DNA of 60,424 bases from Desulfatitalea sp. BRH_c12 (GTDB lineage Bacteria; Desulfobacterota; Desulfobacteria; Desulfobacterales; Desulfosarcinaceae). The stretch lies in assembly GCA_000961655.1 (NCBI GenBank), contig LADR01000073.1, positions 1-60,424 on the forward strand, read 5' to 3'. The notes under the pieces were generated by a model. It was not told the origin of the DNA. It searched no databases and saw nothing but the letters and a program-made list of their open reading frames with translations. The position numbers and the translations under genes were made by a program. Of the stretch, positions 44,725 through 53,164 are shown piece by piece (within the stretch, counting starts at the first letter, position 1; each line of letters starts with the position of its first letter).

Positions 44725-45318
44725 ATGACATCAAACAAAAGACCACCAGGGCTCACCATGATTGGTAATAATGACCCCGCGGTGAGCCAATACCTTAAAG
44801 CCTGGATCAAGCAGGGCCGCATATGCGTTTGCGGTGTCATCGGCGAAGGGGCCAGTAAGGACATTCAGGTCAACTGGAATTCCCCGTTCGAGCAGGACAC
44901 CGTTGGCAGCAAGTTCGAAAAGGTGGCCAGTATGGTGCAAATAAAAACCGGCCAAACCAGCAAAGGCAAGCTCGCCAGCGAGCAGGTATGGGAGGGTAAC
45001 CGGCCGCACACATTCAATCTTCCCCTTAGATTCTACGCTCTTTCAAATGCAAAAAAAGAAGTCATGGACGCTTTGTGCGAGTTGGAAAAGATGCTTTCGC
45101 CCGAGGTCGGCACGTATTTTGGTGGGCCGGTCCCGCAACCCGTGTCGATCAACATCGGGCGCAGCGCCATTTATTCCAATTGCGTGATCACGAACATGAG
45201 CACGCCGCTCAGCGGCGGCCGTACCAAGGAAGGATATCTTGTGCGCGCCGAAATCACCTTGCAGATCGAAACCAAGCAGATGCTTAACCGGTCCGAAATA
45301 GAGCGCACATACAGGTAG
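44725..45318 (+). CDS. phage tail/baseplate-like structural protein
   Basis: 197 residues with AAAGGAATTTAAA before the ATG. The arrangement FEKVASMVQIKTGQTSKGK, EGNRPHTFNLPLRFYAL, KEVMDALCELEKMLSP, then a beta-rich end (GYLVRAEITLQIETKQML) resembles small tail or baseplate hub-associated proteins that precede LysM/VgrG-like genes in contractile tails. Assignment is by fold-like pattern, not by a confident family match. First gene of the phage-like block. Confidence 0.45.
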   Translation: MTSNKRPPGLTMIGNNDPAVSQYLKAWIKQGRICVCGVIGEGASKDIQVNWNSPFEQDTVGSKFEKVASMVQIKTGQTSKGKLASEQVWEGNRPHTFNLPLRFYALSNAKKEVMDALCELEKMLSPEVGTYFGGPVPQPVSINIGRSAIYSNCVITNMSTPLSGGRTKEGYLVRAEITLQIETKQMLNRSEIERTYR

Positions 45319-45360
45319 AGCAGCAGTCCACCAAACCCAAACCAAAGAAGGAATGATTTT

Positions 45361-46242
45361 ATGCAATCGAAAGCTAAAGAAGTCTTTTTGCCGATCGAAG
45401 ACCAACTCAATGCCACCAGCGAGTGGGTGCCAAACATCCAAGATATCGATTGGACCGCCTTTCCAGATATCAACCCTGAGAAACAACCTGGCATAGTATG
45501 CCCATGTTGTGGACAGGCCCTTTTCGACCCCGCCTTTCTGCGCCAGCTCGAAGGGGTATACCGCGCTGTGCCATTTAAAATTTTAGGCGGATACCGATGC
45601 CATAAGGCTGATGCCGCCATGTTTCCTGACCGACCGGCCACCGACTGTGCTGGTAGGGCCTCGCACCTTAAAGGGATCGCCGTAGATATTGAGGCTTCGG
45701 ATTTAAACCGTGCCGATCTGATTCGGGCACTGCTCCACGCAGGCTTTGACCGAATCGGGATCGGTTCATTTGCCGAGGGCCCCGGGTTTATCCATGTAGA
45801 TGGAAATCGAGCAGTATCCACTGGGGTGGCCTGGCTCTGCTGTATTGGAAACAAGTCCGCGCACGACCGTCTGGGCATCGAAAATGCTAAGGTGCGGTTC
45901 AAGATAGTTTCGTCGCACCTGGCGCGCGGAACAAAAATTTTTGATATGCGGCCGAATTATTTGCTGACCGATAATGGAACGTCAATAGGCAACTTCCCCA
46001 CCCCGGCTGAAATTACCCGTGAGACAGCCCGGCGCGAGAGGGAGCAATTGCGCAAGGAAGAGGCCGAAAACCAAAGAGCCGACATTGGACATGCATTAAC
46101 CAAAGAGCGTCTTAAAGCAGCCCTATTGGCTGCCGTGTATCGAGACAAACTGAGCCATGAGGAAGCATTAGGACAGTTCGCCAAAGATAATAACCTATCC
46201 CGGGCCCAGGTAGATCGACTTGCCGCCGGCATAGAAATATAG
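45361..46242 (+). CDS. M15-type zinc peptidase with shared C-terminal module
   Basis: 293 residues (GAAGGAATGATTTT upstream). After a CPCC Cys knot (47-50) comes an M15A D,D-carboxypeptidase domain (about 55-165): GGYRC (76-80), SHLKGIAVDIE with zinc ligands His102 and Asp109, and FIHVDG with His145. This would cleave peptidoglycan stem peptides, as in phage endolysins. A charged coil (215-240) leads to a C-terminal module (240-293, ending YRDKL...LAAGIEI) also present at the end of the SWIM protein at 47209. No signal peptide, so export would need a holin, lysis or injection route. Confidence 0.8.
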   Translation: MQSKAKEVFLPIEDQLNATSEWVPNIQDIDWTAFPDINPEKQPGIVCPCCGQALFDPAFLRQLEGVYRAVPFKILGGYRCHKADAAMFPDRPATDCAGRASHLKGIAVDIEASDLNRADLIRALLHAGFDRIGIGSFAEGPGFIHVDGNRAVSTGVAWLCCIGNKSAHDRLGIENAKVRFKIVSSHLARGTKIFDMRPNYLLTDNGTSIGNFPTPAEITRETARREREQLRKEEAENQRADIGHALTKERLKAALLAAVYRDKLSHEEALGQFAKDNNLSRAQVDRLAAGIEI

Positions 46243-46362
46243 CGCTTCTAATAGCAATACTCGCCTTGACACGGGCTTTGGCCTATGGCAGGGTAGGATT
46301 GCCTAGAATACAAACCGTGAGACTGCGTTAATGCCATCATATTTTTTGGTTACTGATAATCT

Positions 46363-46447
46363 ATCGCGCGTAAGTGGCGGGTGTCCGCGAGGCCCCGAAC
46401 GGCTGTTTGTAGCCGTAGGCCCACTTACGCGCGATTTGTTTTTTTAC
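46363..46447 (+). ncRNA. structured element / terminator between M15 genes
   Basis: A 15-bp perfect stem ATCGCGCGTAAGTGG (46363-46377) and CCACTTACGCGCGAT (46421-46435) encloses 43 nt that fold into further hairpins, including CGGCT/AGCCG (46400-46404/46411-46415). A T-rich tract (TTGTTTTTTT) follows. It may be an elaborate rho-independent terminator, an attC-like folded site or a structured RNA. It ends 31 nt before the next gene. Confidence 0.55.
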
Positions 46448-46477
46448 CCCCCACACACATAGAAACAGGAGCTCACA

Positions 46478-47128
46478 ATGAACTTAGTTTCGATCAGCGC
46501 ATCGCCGGCCTGGAATTTCATTAACTCACATGCCCCCAACGCGGTCGCGGAACTGACCGCCGCAATTAAAGAGGGACTATGTGTGCAAAGCCTGGTTAAA
46601 ACCTTTCATGACATGCCTGACACTCCGCCAGAGATAAGAGAAGCATTCGTTGAAATGGTCATAGCCATTGACGGGCAGGTGCACCCGCCTTTTAAGCAGA
46701 TCAAGGACGAAACTTTTCGGGACTGTCTCGAGCTGGCTCGTGATTTTTCAAACGTGCCCTATACAATATTAGACAGGGCTGCGGACGAACAAAAGTCCGC
46801 CAACGAAGATATCGCCGGCGTACGTATCGGCATAGAGAACGATAATCACCGCGCCAGGGTGCTATACGGCCTTTTAAAAGCTGGTTTCAGAAGGATCGGC
46901 TTGGCCCCTGGATTTATCTATACAGACCTTGCCGGGGGTACGGATGACCGGCCGAATGACTTCGCGTGGGTCTATTGCCACGGCAAAGCAGGCAGCTGCA
47001 AACAGCGGTTCGCTTTGCTCAAAGCAATGGTAATCGATGCCGGCGTGCTGCACTTCGAAGTGGGCAGGGATTATGTTTTTGCCAAGACCTATGCGGGCGC
47101 CAAGGATGCTGTATCGATAGATTTTTAG
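46478..47128 (+). CDS. degenerate M15-peptidase paralogue
   Basis: 216 residues (ACAGGAGCTCACA upstream). The second half aligns with the peptidase at 45361: GVRIGIENDNHRARVLYGLL for GIAVDIEASDLNRADLIRAL, KAGFRRIGLAPGFIYTD for HAGFDRIGIGSFAEGPGFIHVD, and RFALLKAMV for RFKIVSSHL. The zinc-binding His102, Asp109 and His145 are replaced or missing (Asp to Gly, His to Tyr), so it is unlikely to be an enzyme. The first 110 residues are unrelated. It lacks the C-terminal module. Could be an immunity, scaffold or cell-wall-binding partner (inference). Confidence 0.65.
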   Translation: MNLVSISASPAWNFINSHAPNAVAELTAAIKEGLCVQSLVKTFHDMPDTPPEIREAFVEMVIAIDGQVHPPFKQIKDETFRDCLELARDFSNVPYTILDRAADEQKSANEDIAGVRIGIENDNHRARVLYGLLKAGFRRIGLAPGFIYTDLAGGTDDRPNDFAWVYCHGKAGSCKQRFALLKAMVIDAGVLHFEVGRDYVFAKTYAGAKDAVSIDF

Positions 47129-47208
47129 AGGGTACTAATAAGGCAAAAAATTTGCCCTTTTAAAATATCAATACTCTTACCATGGACCACCGTGAAAGGA
47201 TGGATCAA

Positions 47209-48396
47209 ATGCCAGCTCAACCCGGGGCAAGCACACAGCAAGAAGCGCGCACCTTTGAGCGATTATTCAACCAAATTCGCAAGGCAAAGATTGAAACCCG
47301 CCAGCGAGCCAAGGGCACGCTCACGCCGGCCGTACTGCGCAAGCATCTTTCATCCGGTGCACCGCTGGACCTGCTCTATGGTGTCAAGCGCGATGGCACC
47401 CCGTTTACCGCCGAAGATCTAAAGCATTTCGACCGCCGGGCGCACAAAATCAGGTCAGTTTTCGAATTCACCCAAAAGGGCGTGCGAGCCGATCAGCTCA
47501 TTGCTACTTCGCGCGCGATTGATATCGAGCGCAGTCGCCAGCAGATCCGATCGGCGACCATGTACCGCATTTTCAACTCAAAAGAGGGCGTGCTCCTGCA
47601 CTTTCGGACGCCGGCCAGCGATAAAAGCCAATATCAAAATCACCAGGTCAAGATCCGCTTAGATGAGTGGAACGACTGGCTGACCACTTCGTTGCCGTTT
47701 ACGAAAGCTGCCAGGAACCTGCTGGCTGGTCGCATTTCCTTTGATTGCGATTGTGGCCGGCACCAATACTGGTTTCGATATGTTGCAACTGTCGGAGGGT
47801 TTGCTTTAAAACCGTTGGAGAATGCCTACCCAAAGATCCGAAACCCAAAGCTGACCGGCGCCTGTTGCAAGCATGTGCTGCGCGTGCTGGCTACGCTTAA
47901 AGGGCCAGCAGTCGAACGCATGGTGGCCAAAGAGCTCGAGCAGGCCGCCGGCAAGATCGGCTTTGGCGATGACAAGCGGGCCGCGAACAGATTCTTAACC
48001 CAGGCCGAGTTGAAAAAAACCACCCGATCCAGCGCGGCGATGAACGTGCCCTCATCCAAAGAGGCGCAAAAGGCCTTTGAGGAATATTTGACGGCCAAAA
48101 AAGGGATCCGCAAGAAAATGACTGAGAAAGCTACGATGACCGCTGTTGACAAGCTGAGATTGGAACGAAGCGCGTACAAACAAATTGCCAGGGCTGAGCA
48201 GGAGCGCCGGGAGGCTGCCGAACGCCAAGCAGCTGACCTTACCCATGCGCTGGCAAAATCTAAGCTCAGCATGGCCCTGACGATCGGCATTTATCGAGAC
48301 AAATTGAGCCGCGAGAGTGTCATTTCGAAGTTTGCCGAAGATAATAGCCTGACCCGCGAGCAGGTCGCCAGCCTGGCCGACGGTATTTCGATTTGA
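47209..48396 (+). CDS. SWIM-type zinc protein with shared C-terminal module
   Basis: 395 residues from the ATG at 47209, supported by AAAGGATGGATCAA and by the duplicated copy at 52527, which starts at the same place; an ATG at 47182 is possible. Central FDCDCGRHQYW and GACCKHVLRV form a CxC...CxH SWIM-like zinc finger (about residues 182-230), a DNA/protein-binding motif. A long charged coil precedes the terminal module LTHALAKSKL...LADGISI, 29 of 54 residues identical to the end of the M15 protein. No phage structural family recognised. Confidence 0.7.
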   Translation: MPAQPGASTQQEARTFERLFNQIRKAKIETRQRAKGTLTPAVLRKHLSSGAPLDLLYGVKRDGTPFTAEDLKHFDRRAHKIRSVFEFTQKGVRADQLIATSRAIDIERSRQQIRSATMYRIFNSKEGVLLHFRTPASDKSQYQNHQVKIRLDEWNDWLTTSLPFTKAARNLLAGRISFDCDCGRHQYWFRYVATVGGFALKPLENAYPKIRNPKLTGACCKHVLRVLATLKGPAVERMVAKELEQAAGKIGFGDDKRAANRFLTQAELKKTTRSSAAMNVPSSKEAQKAFEEYLTAKKGIRKKMTEKATMTAVDKLRLERSAYKQIARAEQERREAAERQAADLTHALAKSKLSMALTIGIYRDKLSRESVISKFAEDNSLTREQVASLADGISI

Positions 48397-48410
48397 TGGA
48401 GGGGAGAGTC

Positions 48411-49355
48411 ATGGCCGGTACTAAAATAGTAGACTATCAAACTGAATGTATTCTATACCTTAAGCTCAAAGCTGCCGGCAAGAAGATCTCACAAGCCGCC
48501 TTTTGCGAAAAACGGTCCAAAGAGCTGGGTTGCACGGTATCACTGGCATACTTTAAAAAAAAGATGTCCAACGATATTTCCAAGCAGTGCGGTCGTAACC
48601 CCAAACGATACCCGGCTGCGGGATCGAAAACCAAAGGCCGCCGGCATGATTATGAAGGCTTGCGCCTGGAATTTCTTGCCGGATCCTGGCGCACGATAGC
48701 CTCTTTTTGTCGTGACAAAGGCATTTCCGAAAAATCGACTGCTTTCCGTGTAAAGACAAAGGGGTGGCTTAAAGAAAAGCGCGCGATCCAACTCCAAGCC
48801 GATGATGCTGCGGTCGAAACTCTTACCAAGCTGGGTGTAGGGAAACGAATCCGTAATGTCGTGGCAACCGTCTGTGCCCTTGAATGGTCGCTGTTAGACA
48901 TCGCCCAAAAATTGATCGAATCACAACCCAACTGGAAACCGATTGAGTCCACATCGGCCGCCCACGATGGTGCCCTGTTCGTCAAAGACTTGCATGCCGC
49001 CTTAAAGGACATAACACCCTTTTTGCAGGGACTGGATCGGTATGAAGAGATGAACAAAGTCTTTGACCGTTTGAAAACTGGCGAAATTGATGTCGCTCAG
49101 GCCATAATGAAATTGCTGCAGATGGGCGTTGAGGTTCCAAAATCGCTTCAGATAATGCTGGCAAGGGGCATTGCCGATGAGCCGCCCCCCGATGATGGCG
49201 AGATCATTTCCACTGAAAAGATCCTGGAACGCCGTCAGCAGATGCTCCGAGAAATCGACATCCAGCGTACCGAATTTGTTTCAGTCAGAACCCGGGAAGT
49301 GGCCGAGATGAAGGCCGGCATGGCCGGGCGGGATTCGTTCGCCGAGCAAAATTGA
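48411..49355 (+). CDS. terminase-small-subunit-like HTH protein
   Basis: 314 residues from the ATG at 48411 with GGAGGGGAGAGTC upstream. Two HTH-like segments are visible: ISQAAFCEKRSKELGCTVS (~25-45) and LEFLAGSWRTIASFCRDKG (~87-106) followed by KTKGWLKEKRAI, a pattern typical of TerS-like DNA-recognition domains (packaging specificity). The C-terminal half is helical and acidic (ISTEKILERRQQMLREIDI). No large terminase is present, which would fit a satellite that borrows a helper's machinery. Alternatively a general DNA-binding protein. Confidence 0.5.
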   Translation: MAGTKIVDYQTECILYLKLKAAGKKISQAAFCEKRSKELGCTVSLAYFKKKMSNDISKQCGRNPKRYPAAGSKTKGRRHDYEGLRLEFLAGSWRTIASFCRDKGISEKSTAFRVKTKGWLKEKRAIQLQADDAAVETLTKLGVGKRIRNVVATVCALEWSLLDIAQKLIESQPNWKPIESTSAAHDGALFVKDLHAALKDITPFLQGLDRYEEMNKVFDRLKTGEIDVAQAIMKLLQMGVEVPKSLQIMLARGIADEPPPDDGEIISTEKILERRQQMLREIDIQRTEFVSVRTREVAEMKAGMAGRDSFAEQN

Positions 49356-49412
49356 ATGGCGCTTTGCGGACCTGCATCAACTCAAAATTGAAAATGAAGG
49401 TGGAGGCAAAAA

Positions 49413-49985
49413 TTGGAAGAGCAAAACGTCAAAGGCGTGTTGAGGGTCTTTGCCATGTCATTGGCGGGCCCGGAGAAATGCAAGGCATATGCTATCTACG
49501 ATGGGCAAAACCTGGTGATAACCCATATACAAGCCCTAACCGGTGAGCCCGATGTCCTGGAGAGAAACTTGCTCCGCGAGACGTGGCGCCGTCAATCCGA
49601 GGGCTTCCTCTGTATCGGTGAAGCTTTACCTGAACCTTTGGCGTATTTTGCCAGACAGTTCATACTTGATGGCGAGAACCGGGACGCTGCGCTGGAAACC
49701 TACCTTTGCCTGGCCGAAAATGGCAATATCATCGTGGCTCCCGAGTATCCGGAATACATGCCACAGCCTGGCTGCCATATTCGAACGGCGCAGGGCGAGG
49801 ATATCGGGGTACACAGGGTAATCCTACTGTGTGTGGCAGGCTCTATGATCTCGGCGTTTATCGATCGTATCACCGATGAGCTGGTGAACGAAGGGTTAAC
49901 GGATGAGCAACAGGAAATCGTGAAGCTCGCTTTAGACTATCCGAGAAGTCTTTTATTAAGTGATAGCAGCCATCTTTCCGCATGA
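49413..49985 (+). CDS. hypothetical protein of the phage-like block
   Basis: 190 residues starting at a TTG, supported by GGTGGAGGCAAAA in front; an ATG at 49455 is an alternative. Protein-like, mixed alpha/beta, with one hydrophobic stretch VHRVILLCVAGSMISAFIDR (about 133-152) that could be a membrane helix. Same strand and tight spacing with its neighbours. Not recognised. Confidence 0.6.
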   Translation: MEEQNVKGVLRVFAMSLAGPEKCKAYAIYDGQNLVITHIQALTGEPDVLERNLLRETWRRQSEGFLCIGEALPEPLAYFARQFILDGENRDAALETYLCLAENGNIIVAPEYPEYMPQPGCHIRTAQGEDIGVHRVILLCVAGSMISAFIDRITDELVNEGLTDEQQEIVKLALDYPRSLLLSDSSHLSA

Positions 49986-50070
49986 TCACCAAACACAAGG
50001 AGCGAGAAAGCTACAGCCGATTGGAGGGCAGCATTGCGCCAAACATGAAACCGAATTGAAGGAGATGCTC

Positions 50071-50541
50071 ATGAAAAAGTGCTCAGTAGTGCTATCTGTT
50101 CTGTGTCTCATGCTGTTTGCTGTAAATTGTTCCAAAAAGCCGGAGAACTATGTTGAGCTTGTCAGGGGCGGTTACCTGCAAGAATATAAGACCACGACTA
50201 TCGGCAAAGCATTCGATGCTTCCTTTGACAATCCTCAATGGAAGGCCTTTGAGACCGACAAGGGGGTCATTATCGTGGAATTCAATGGCTCCACCAGTCA
50301 AAAAACGCACGAGAACGCCTGCCGATTGGTGCTTGCCGAGCACGCCGGCGTGATGCCCGAAAGTGAATTCAGGGAACTTATGGATTCAGGGAAATTGGAT
50401 GCTATGTGGACGCCAGGCGTACCCGCTACAGTACAGTTTACCATCGGGTTAGATCGGGAAAGCTTCGAAATTTCCCACATCAATAGCCCGGCTTGGTCAC
50501 TCATGGAAGCGGACGATGTACTTACCGTCATTTATCATTGA
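50071..50541 (+). CDS. small exported (lipo)protein
   Basis: 156 residues from the ATG at 50071 (GAAGGAGATGCTC upstream; an ATG at 50065 is less likely). Hydrophobic N-terminus ending LMLFAVNC, a weak lipobox. The first mature part KTTTIGKAFDASFDNPQWKAF resembles a widespread proteobacterial family of small lipoproteins. Followed by a terminator at 50569. A lipoprotein in a phage-like region is often a lysogenic-conversion or exclusion gene (inference). Confidence 0.7.
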   Translation: MKKCSVVLSVLCLMLFAVNCSKKPENYVELVRGGYLQEYKTTTIGKAFDASFDNPQWKAFETDKGVIIVEFNGSTSQKTHENACRLVLAEHAGVMPESEFRELMDSGKLDAMWTPGVPATVQFTIGLDRESFEISHINSPAWSLMEADDVLTVIYH

Positions 50542-50568
50542 ACCTGGGTATGGAGTATCGCAAAATTG

Positions 50569-50593
50569 AGCCCTGGCTTCGGCCGGGGCTTTT
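50569..50593 (+). terminator. rho-independent terminator after the lipoprotein
   Basis: AGCCCTGGC, TTCG tetraloop, GCCGGGGCT, then TTTTCATTTC: a 9-bp stem (one G-T pair) with a stable tetraloop, 28 nt after the stop. Confidence 0.85.
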
Positions 50594-50596
50594 CAT

Positions 50597-51065
50597 TTCA
50601 GTTTAATACAAGTCAGATCCGGGTAATTGACCGCGATGACTATCCTTGGTTCATGGCAGAAGAATTTGCGACGTGCTCGGGTATGTTGAGCCATACAACA
50701 CTCGTTCAAAGGCACTGTAAGCATGGGGAATTGCTTAAAACCACTGAAACGGTGGGTTTGAATGTCCGGTCAAATGGCCGTTTTATCCAACTGCAAGCAC
50801 TTGAAATTACTAAAATACGGTGAATTGCCGTATTTATGAATGCCTCCGCAAGGGCTATGGCAAAAAAAGGCCCTGGATCCGACAGTACCGGCAATCCAAG
50901 GCCTTTAAAGTGTTGAGTCTGGAGGGCGGCAATCCTCATCTTCCTCACAACGTGACCCAATGGTCAAGGTGGGCAAACCGGAGCGCCTTTCCGGAAGTCA
51001 GACTCACTGAAATTAATATCACCTATAATTTTGATGTCAAGGCAGTAATTATAAAAATGCTGTCA
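50597..51065 (+). repeat. 470-bp direct repeat, copy 1
   Basis: Matches 53165-53637 over its whole length, better in the distal part. The first ~225 bp encode a broken Bro-N antirepressor start (DYPWFMAEEF, HCKHGELLKTTETVGLN). The rest has no open frame shared by the two copies but several conserved hairpins: AAATACGG/CCGTATTT (50813-50835), AAAGGCC...GGCCTTT (50866-50906) and CCGGA/TCCGG (50978-50994). Confidence 0.85.
50599..50823 (+). pseudogene. Bro-N antirepressor N-terminal remnant
   Basis: The open frame reads FNTSQIRVIDRDDYPWFMAE, then HCKHGELLKTTETVGLNVR, ending at a stop at 50821-50823; this is the N-terminal Bro domain pattern. No start codon with ribosome site and no C-terminal ANT domain. 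The second copy at 53165 has internal stops. Confidence 0.5.
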
Positions 51066-51698
51066 AAAAGCCGGGCTCGACGCTGCTGTCCAAGGCGCAC
51101 CGCTCAACCTGGACCAGGTTCGGACCAAGCAAGGGGCCAGTATTAAACTCGTCTGCACAAAAGTTTCAGCTGGACGGTAAGATATATCCCTGCATGGTCA
51201 GTGTGCCCGATTTCACTCCTCCCGAGCTTCACGGTGTAACCTGGGATCTGTCGTCCGAACGGTTGAGCATGACAATTTCGGCCTTGCGGTTGCGTTTTTT
51301 CTCCTACTCTTTATGGGCCGGCATCCATATGCCGGTCAATACAAGGGACCAGATATTTCTACGGGTGAGACGATTGCCCAAAATCGATTTGCTTTTTCGA
51401 TAACGCGGCGGTCATCAACGAAGACAACGCCGCCTCCCGGAGCATTGGCTCTGGATTTTTTTCTGCTCCGGTTAGTAATGCTTTCGAGCAAGCATTCTGT
51501 CTTATTCCAAGCGCGCGCCCTCGCGCGTCTTGCGGCACGGATCGCGGGGGGGATTGACCGGTGAAGGGAGACGGCATGGAAAGAGTGATCCAGGGGGGCA
51601 GTAGTCATCATCGCCCTTGACGGCCAATACTAATTGCCCGGACTATCAGGGTGGTTCGGTTTTGATTTCAGAATCGAAAAAAATGGGGGGGTAGGGAC

Positions 51699-52469
51699 AT
51701 GAAAGAGCTCATTCCGTTTCAGTTCGAAGGTAAGGAGATCCAGGTAATCACGGATGAAAAGGGCGATCCGTGGTTTGTGGCCAAGGACGTTTGCGCCGTG
51801 CTGGGGTTTGGGAATCCGTATTCAAGCCTTGCGCTACTTGAAGACGACGAAAAACAAACCATCCATAGTGTGGAGGGTTTGACAAGTAGTCGAAATTCTA
51901 ATGTAGTTATCATCAACGAACCCGGCCTTTACAGTCTGATCCTCCGAAGCCGCAAGCCCGAAGCAAAGGTGTTTAAGAAATGGGTAACGCACGATGTATT
52001 GCCAGCGATCCGCAAAACCGGCGGCTATATCCACACAACCCCCGAAATGTCCGACGATGAAATCATGGCCAAGGCGCTATTGGTGGCGCATCAAAAGATC
52101 GCGGACCGAGAGCGCAGGCTTTCCGAGGTCGAAGCAGAGGTTGTGGCCATGCAACCAAAGGTCGAGGCCCTGGGTAGGATCGCGGATGCCGATGGAAGCG
52201 CCTGTCTCACCGATGCGGCCAAAGTTTTGCAACTGCGCCGCATAGACCTAATCAGCTGGATGGTAACCCACGGGTGGGTTTATCGTCGCCCTGGATGCCA
52301 GCACATCCTTGGATACCAAGAAAAGATCCAGCAGGGCGTGTTGACCAACAAGGTTTCGACGTATGAAAAGCGGGATGGAAGCGAGGGGTGCAGTTATCAG
52401 GTGCGTGTGACCGCCAAGGGTCTTACGAGGTTGGCTCAACTGATGGCGTCGTGTCTCCAGGCCGCTTGA
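51699..52469 (+). CDS. phage antirepressor (Bro-N plus ANT/KilAC)
   Basis: 256 residues. N-terminal Bro domain (about 1-110: FQFEGKEIQVITDEKGDPWF, FVAKDVCAVLGFGNPYSSLA, FKKWVTHDVLPAIRKTGGY) and a C-terminal ANT/KilAC domain (about 140-250: IADADGSACLTDAAKVL, LISWMVTHGWVYRRP, VRVTAKGLTRLAQLM). Such proteins inactivate phage or element repressors to trigger induction. The AGGGAC before the ATG is an acceptable ribosome site. No obvious repressor partner is seen in the window. Confidence 0.9.
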   Translation: MKELIPFQFEGKEIQVITDEKGDPWFVAKDVCAVLGFGNPYSSLALLEDDEKQTIHSVEGLTSSRNSNVVIINEPGLYSLILRSRKPEAKVFKKWVTHDVLPAIRKTGGYIHTTPEMSDDEIMAKALLVAHQKIADRERRLSEVEAEVVAMQPKVEALGRIADADGSACLTDAAKVLQLRRIDLISWMVTHGWVYRRPGCQHILGYQEKIQQGVLTNKVSTYEKRDGSEGCSYQVRVTAKGLTRLAQLMASCLQAA

Positions 52470-52526
52470 GCTGCGCGCAACTTTATGTGATAGAATGAAG
52501 CTTCCTTCATAAAAAGAAAGCACACT

Positions 52527-52620
52527 ATGGCCAAGCTCACAACCAGCACCCAGCAAGAAGCGCGGACCTTTGAGCGTCTTTTTAACCAAATCCGCAAGGC
52601 AATCACCGGCGGGAATGAAG
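52527..52620 (+). pseudogene. duplicated 5' end of the SWIM-protein gene
   Basis: MAKLTTSTQQEARTFERLFN followed by QIRKA repeats the N-terminus of the protein at 47209 (STQQEARTFERLFNQIRKA identical), and then similarity stops abruptly. The nucleotide sequence diverges at several third positions, so the duplication is not recent. Confidence 0.7.
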
Positions 52621-52662
52621 CGCAGCGGAATTCTCGCCCGTGTGCAATACATGGTTCGGCCT

Positions 52663-53058
52663 CTATATGCTTGGCCCCACAAATCTCCACAGTTTCCTCC
52701 CTCCTCCTCCAAACCTGTGTGAACGGATCTGCATAGGATCTTGGGGGAATCGGGCATAGCCTATCGGAGTTCCAAAAAGCTCTGTCTCCACGAGCAGAGT
52801 GACGTCATTGTTGGTTGACTGATACACCGCATCCAAGGCATATCTGCGGCCCCATCCTCCGAAGCAAATGAGGTCATGTCTTAGTAAAGCGTGTTTGAAG
52901 ACCTCCAAACCAGATATAACTTGCTGAAGCGCACATAGGGAGTTGATCGCGTTGTTCAGTGTCGCACGCTGGTACTGCTGAATCCGATCTGCGGCCATAC
53001 CTTCATGTGGCAAAAGAGGCCGCGAATTGGTAAACGCATGCGGTTCGATAAATGTCAT
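52663..53058 (-). CDS. doubtful hypothetical protein
   Basis: 131 residues, ATG at 53058, helical N-terminal half (AADRIQQYQRATLNNAINSL). No ribosome site and no recognised family. It is opposite to the surrounding block and overlaps no other gene except remnants. It may be a remnant or a small real gene. Confidence 0.3.
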   Translation of the reverse strand: MTFIEPHAFTNSRPLLPHEGMAADRIQQYQRATLNNAINSLCALQQVISGLEVFKHALLRHDLICFGGWGRRYALDAVYQSTNNDVTLLVETELFGTPIGYARFPQDPMQIRSHRFGGGGRKLWRFVGPSI

Positions 53059-53164
53059 GATTGACCAAATTAAAAATCATAAGGTCCAGCGCTTGGCCGA
53101 GCGGATAGCAAATGGGATTAACCGGTAAGGGAGGAAATCCGAGCATGGGAACAGAGTGACCCCA

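Larger units (their letters stand above)
50542..51698. other. decayed intergenic region
   Basis: It contains the terminator at 50569-50593, repeat copy 1 at 50597-51065 and about 630 bp without a clear gene. An open stretch at 51161-51403 translates as QLDGKIYPCMVSVPDFTPPE but has neither a start site nor recognisable homology and is read as a remnant. Confidence 0.5.

Noticed and set aside
46290-46310. Sigma-54-like GG...GC promoter at TGGCAGGGTAGGATTGCC
   Set aside because: Spacing between the GG and GC elements is 12 rather than 10, so it does not fit the consensus.
50820-51146. 108-codon ORF in repeat copy 1
   Set aside because: The second copy of the repeat has a stop in the same frame, so the frame is not conserved between the copies.
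51194-51611. Small ORFs on both strands between repeat copy 1 and the antirepressor
   Set aside because: No ribosome sites, no conserved domain, and they overlap each other in antisense; treated as remnant DNA.
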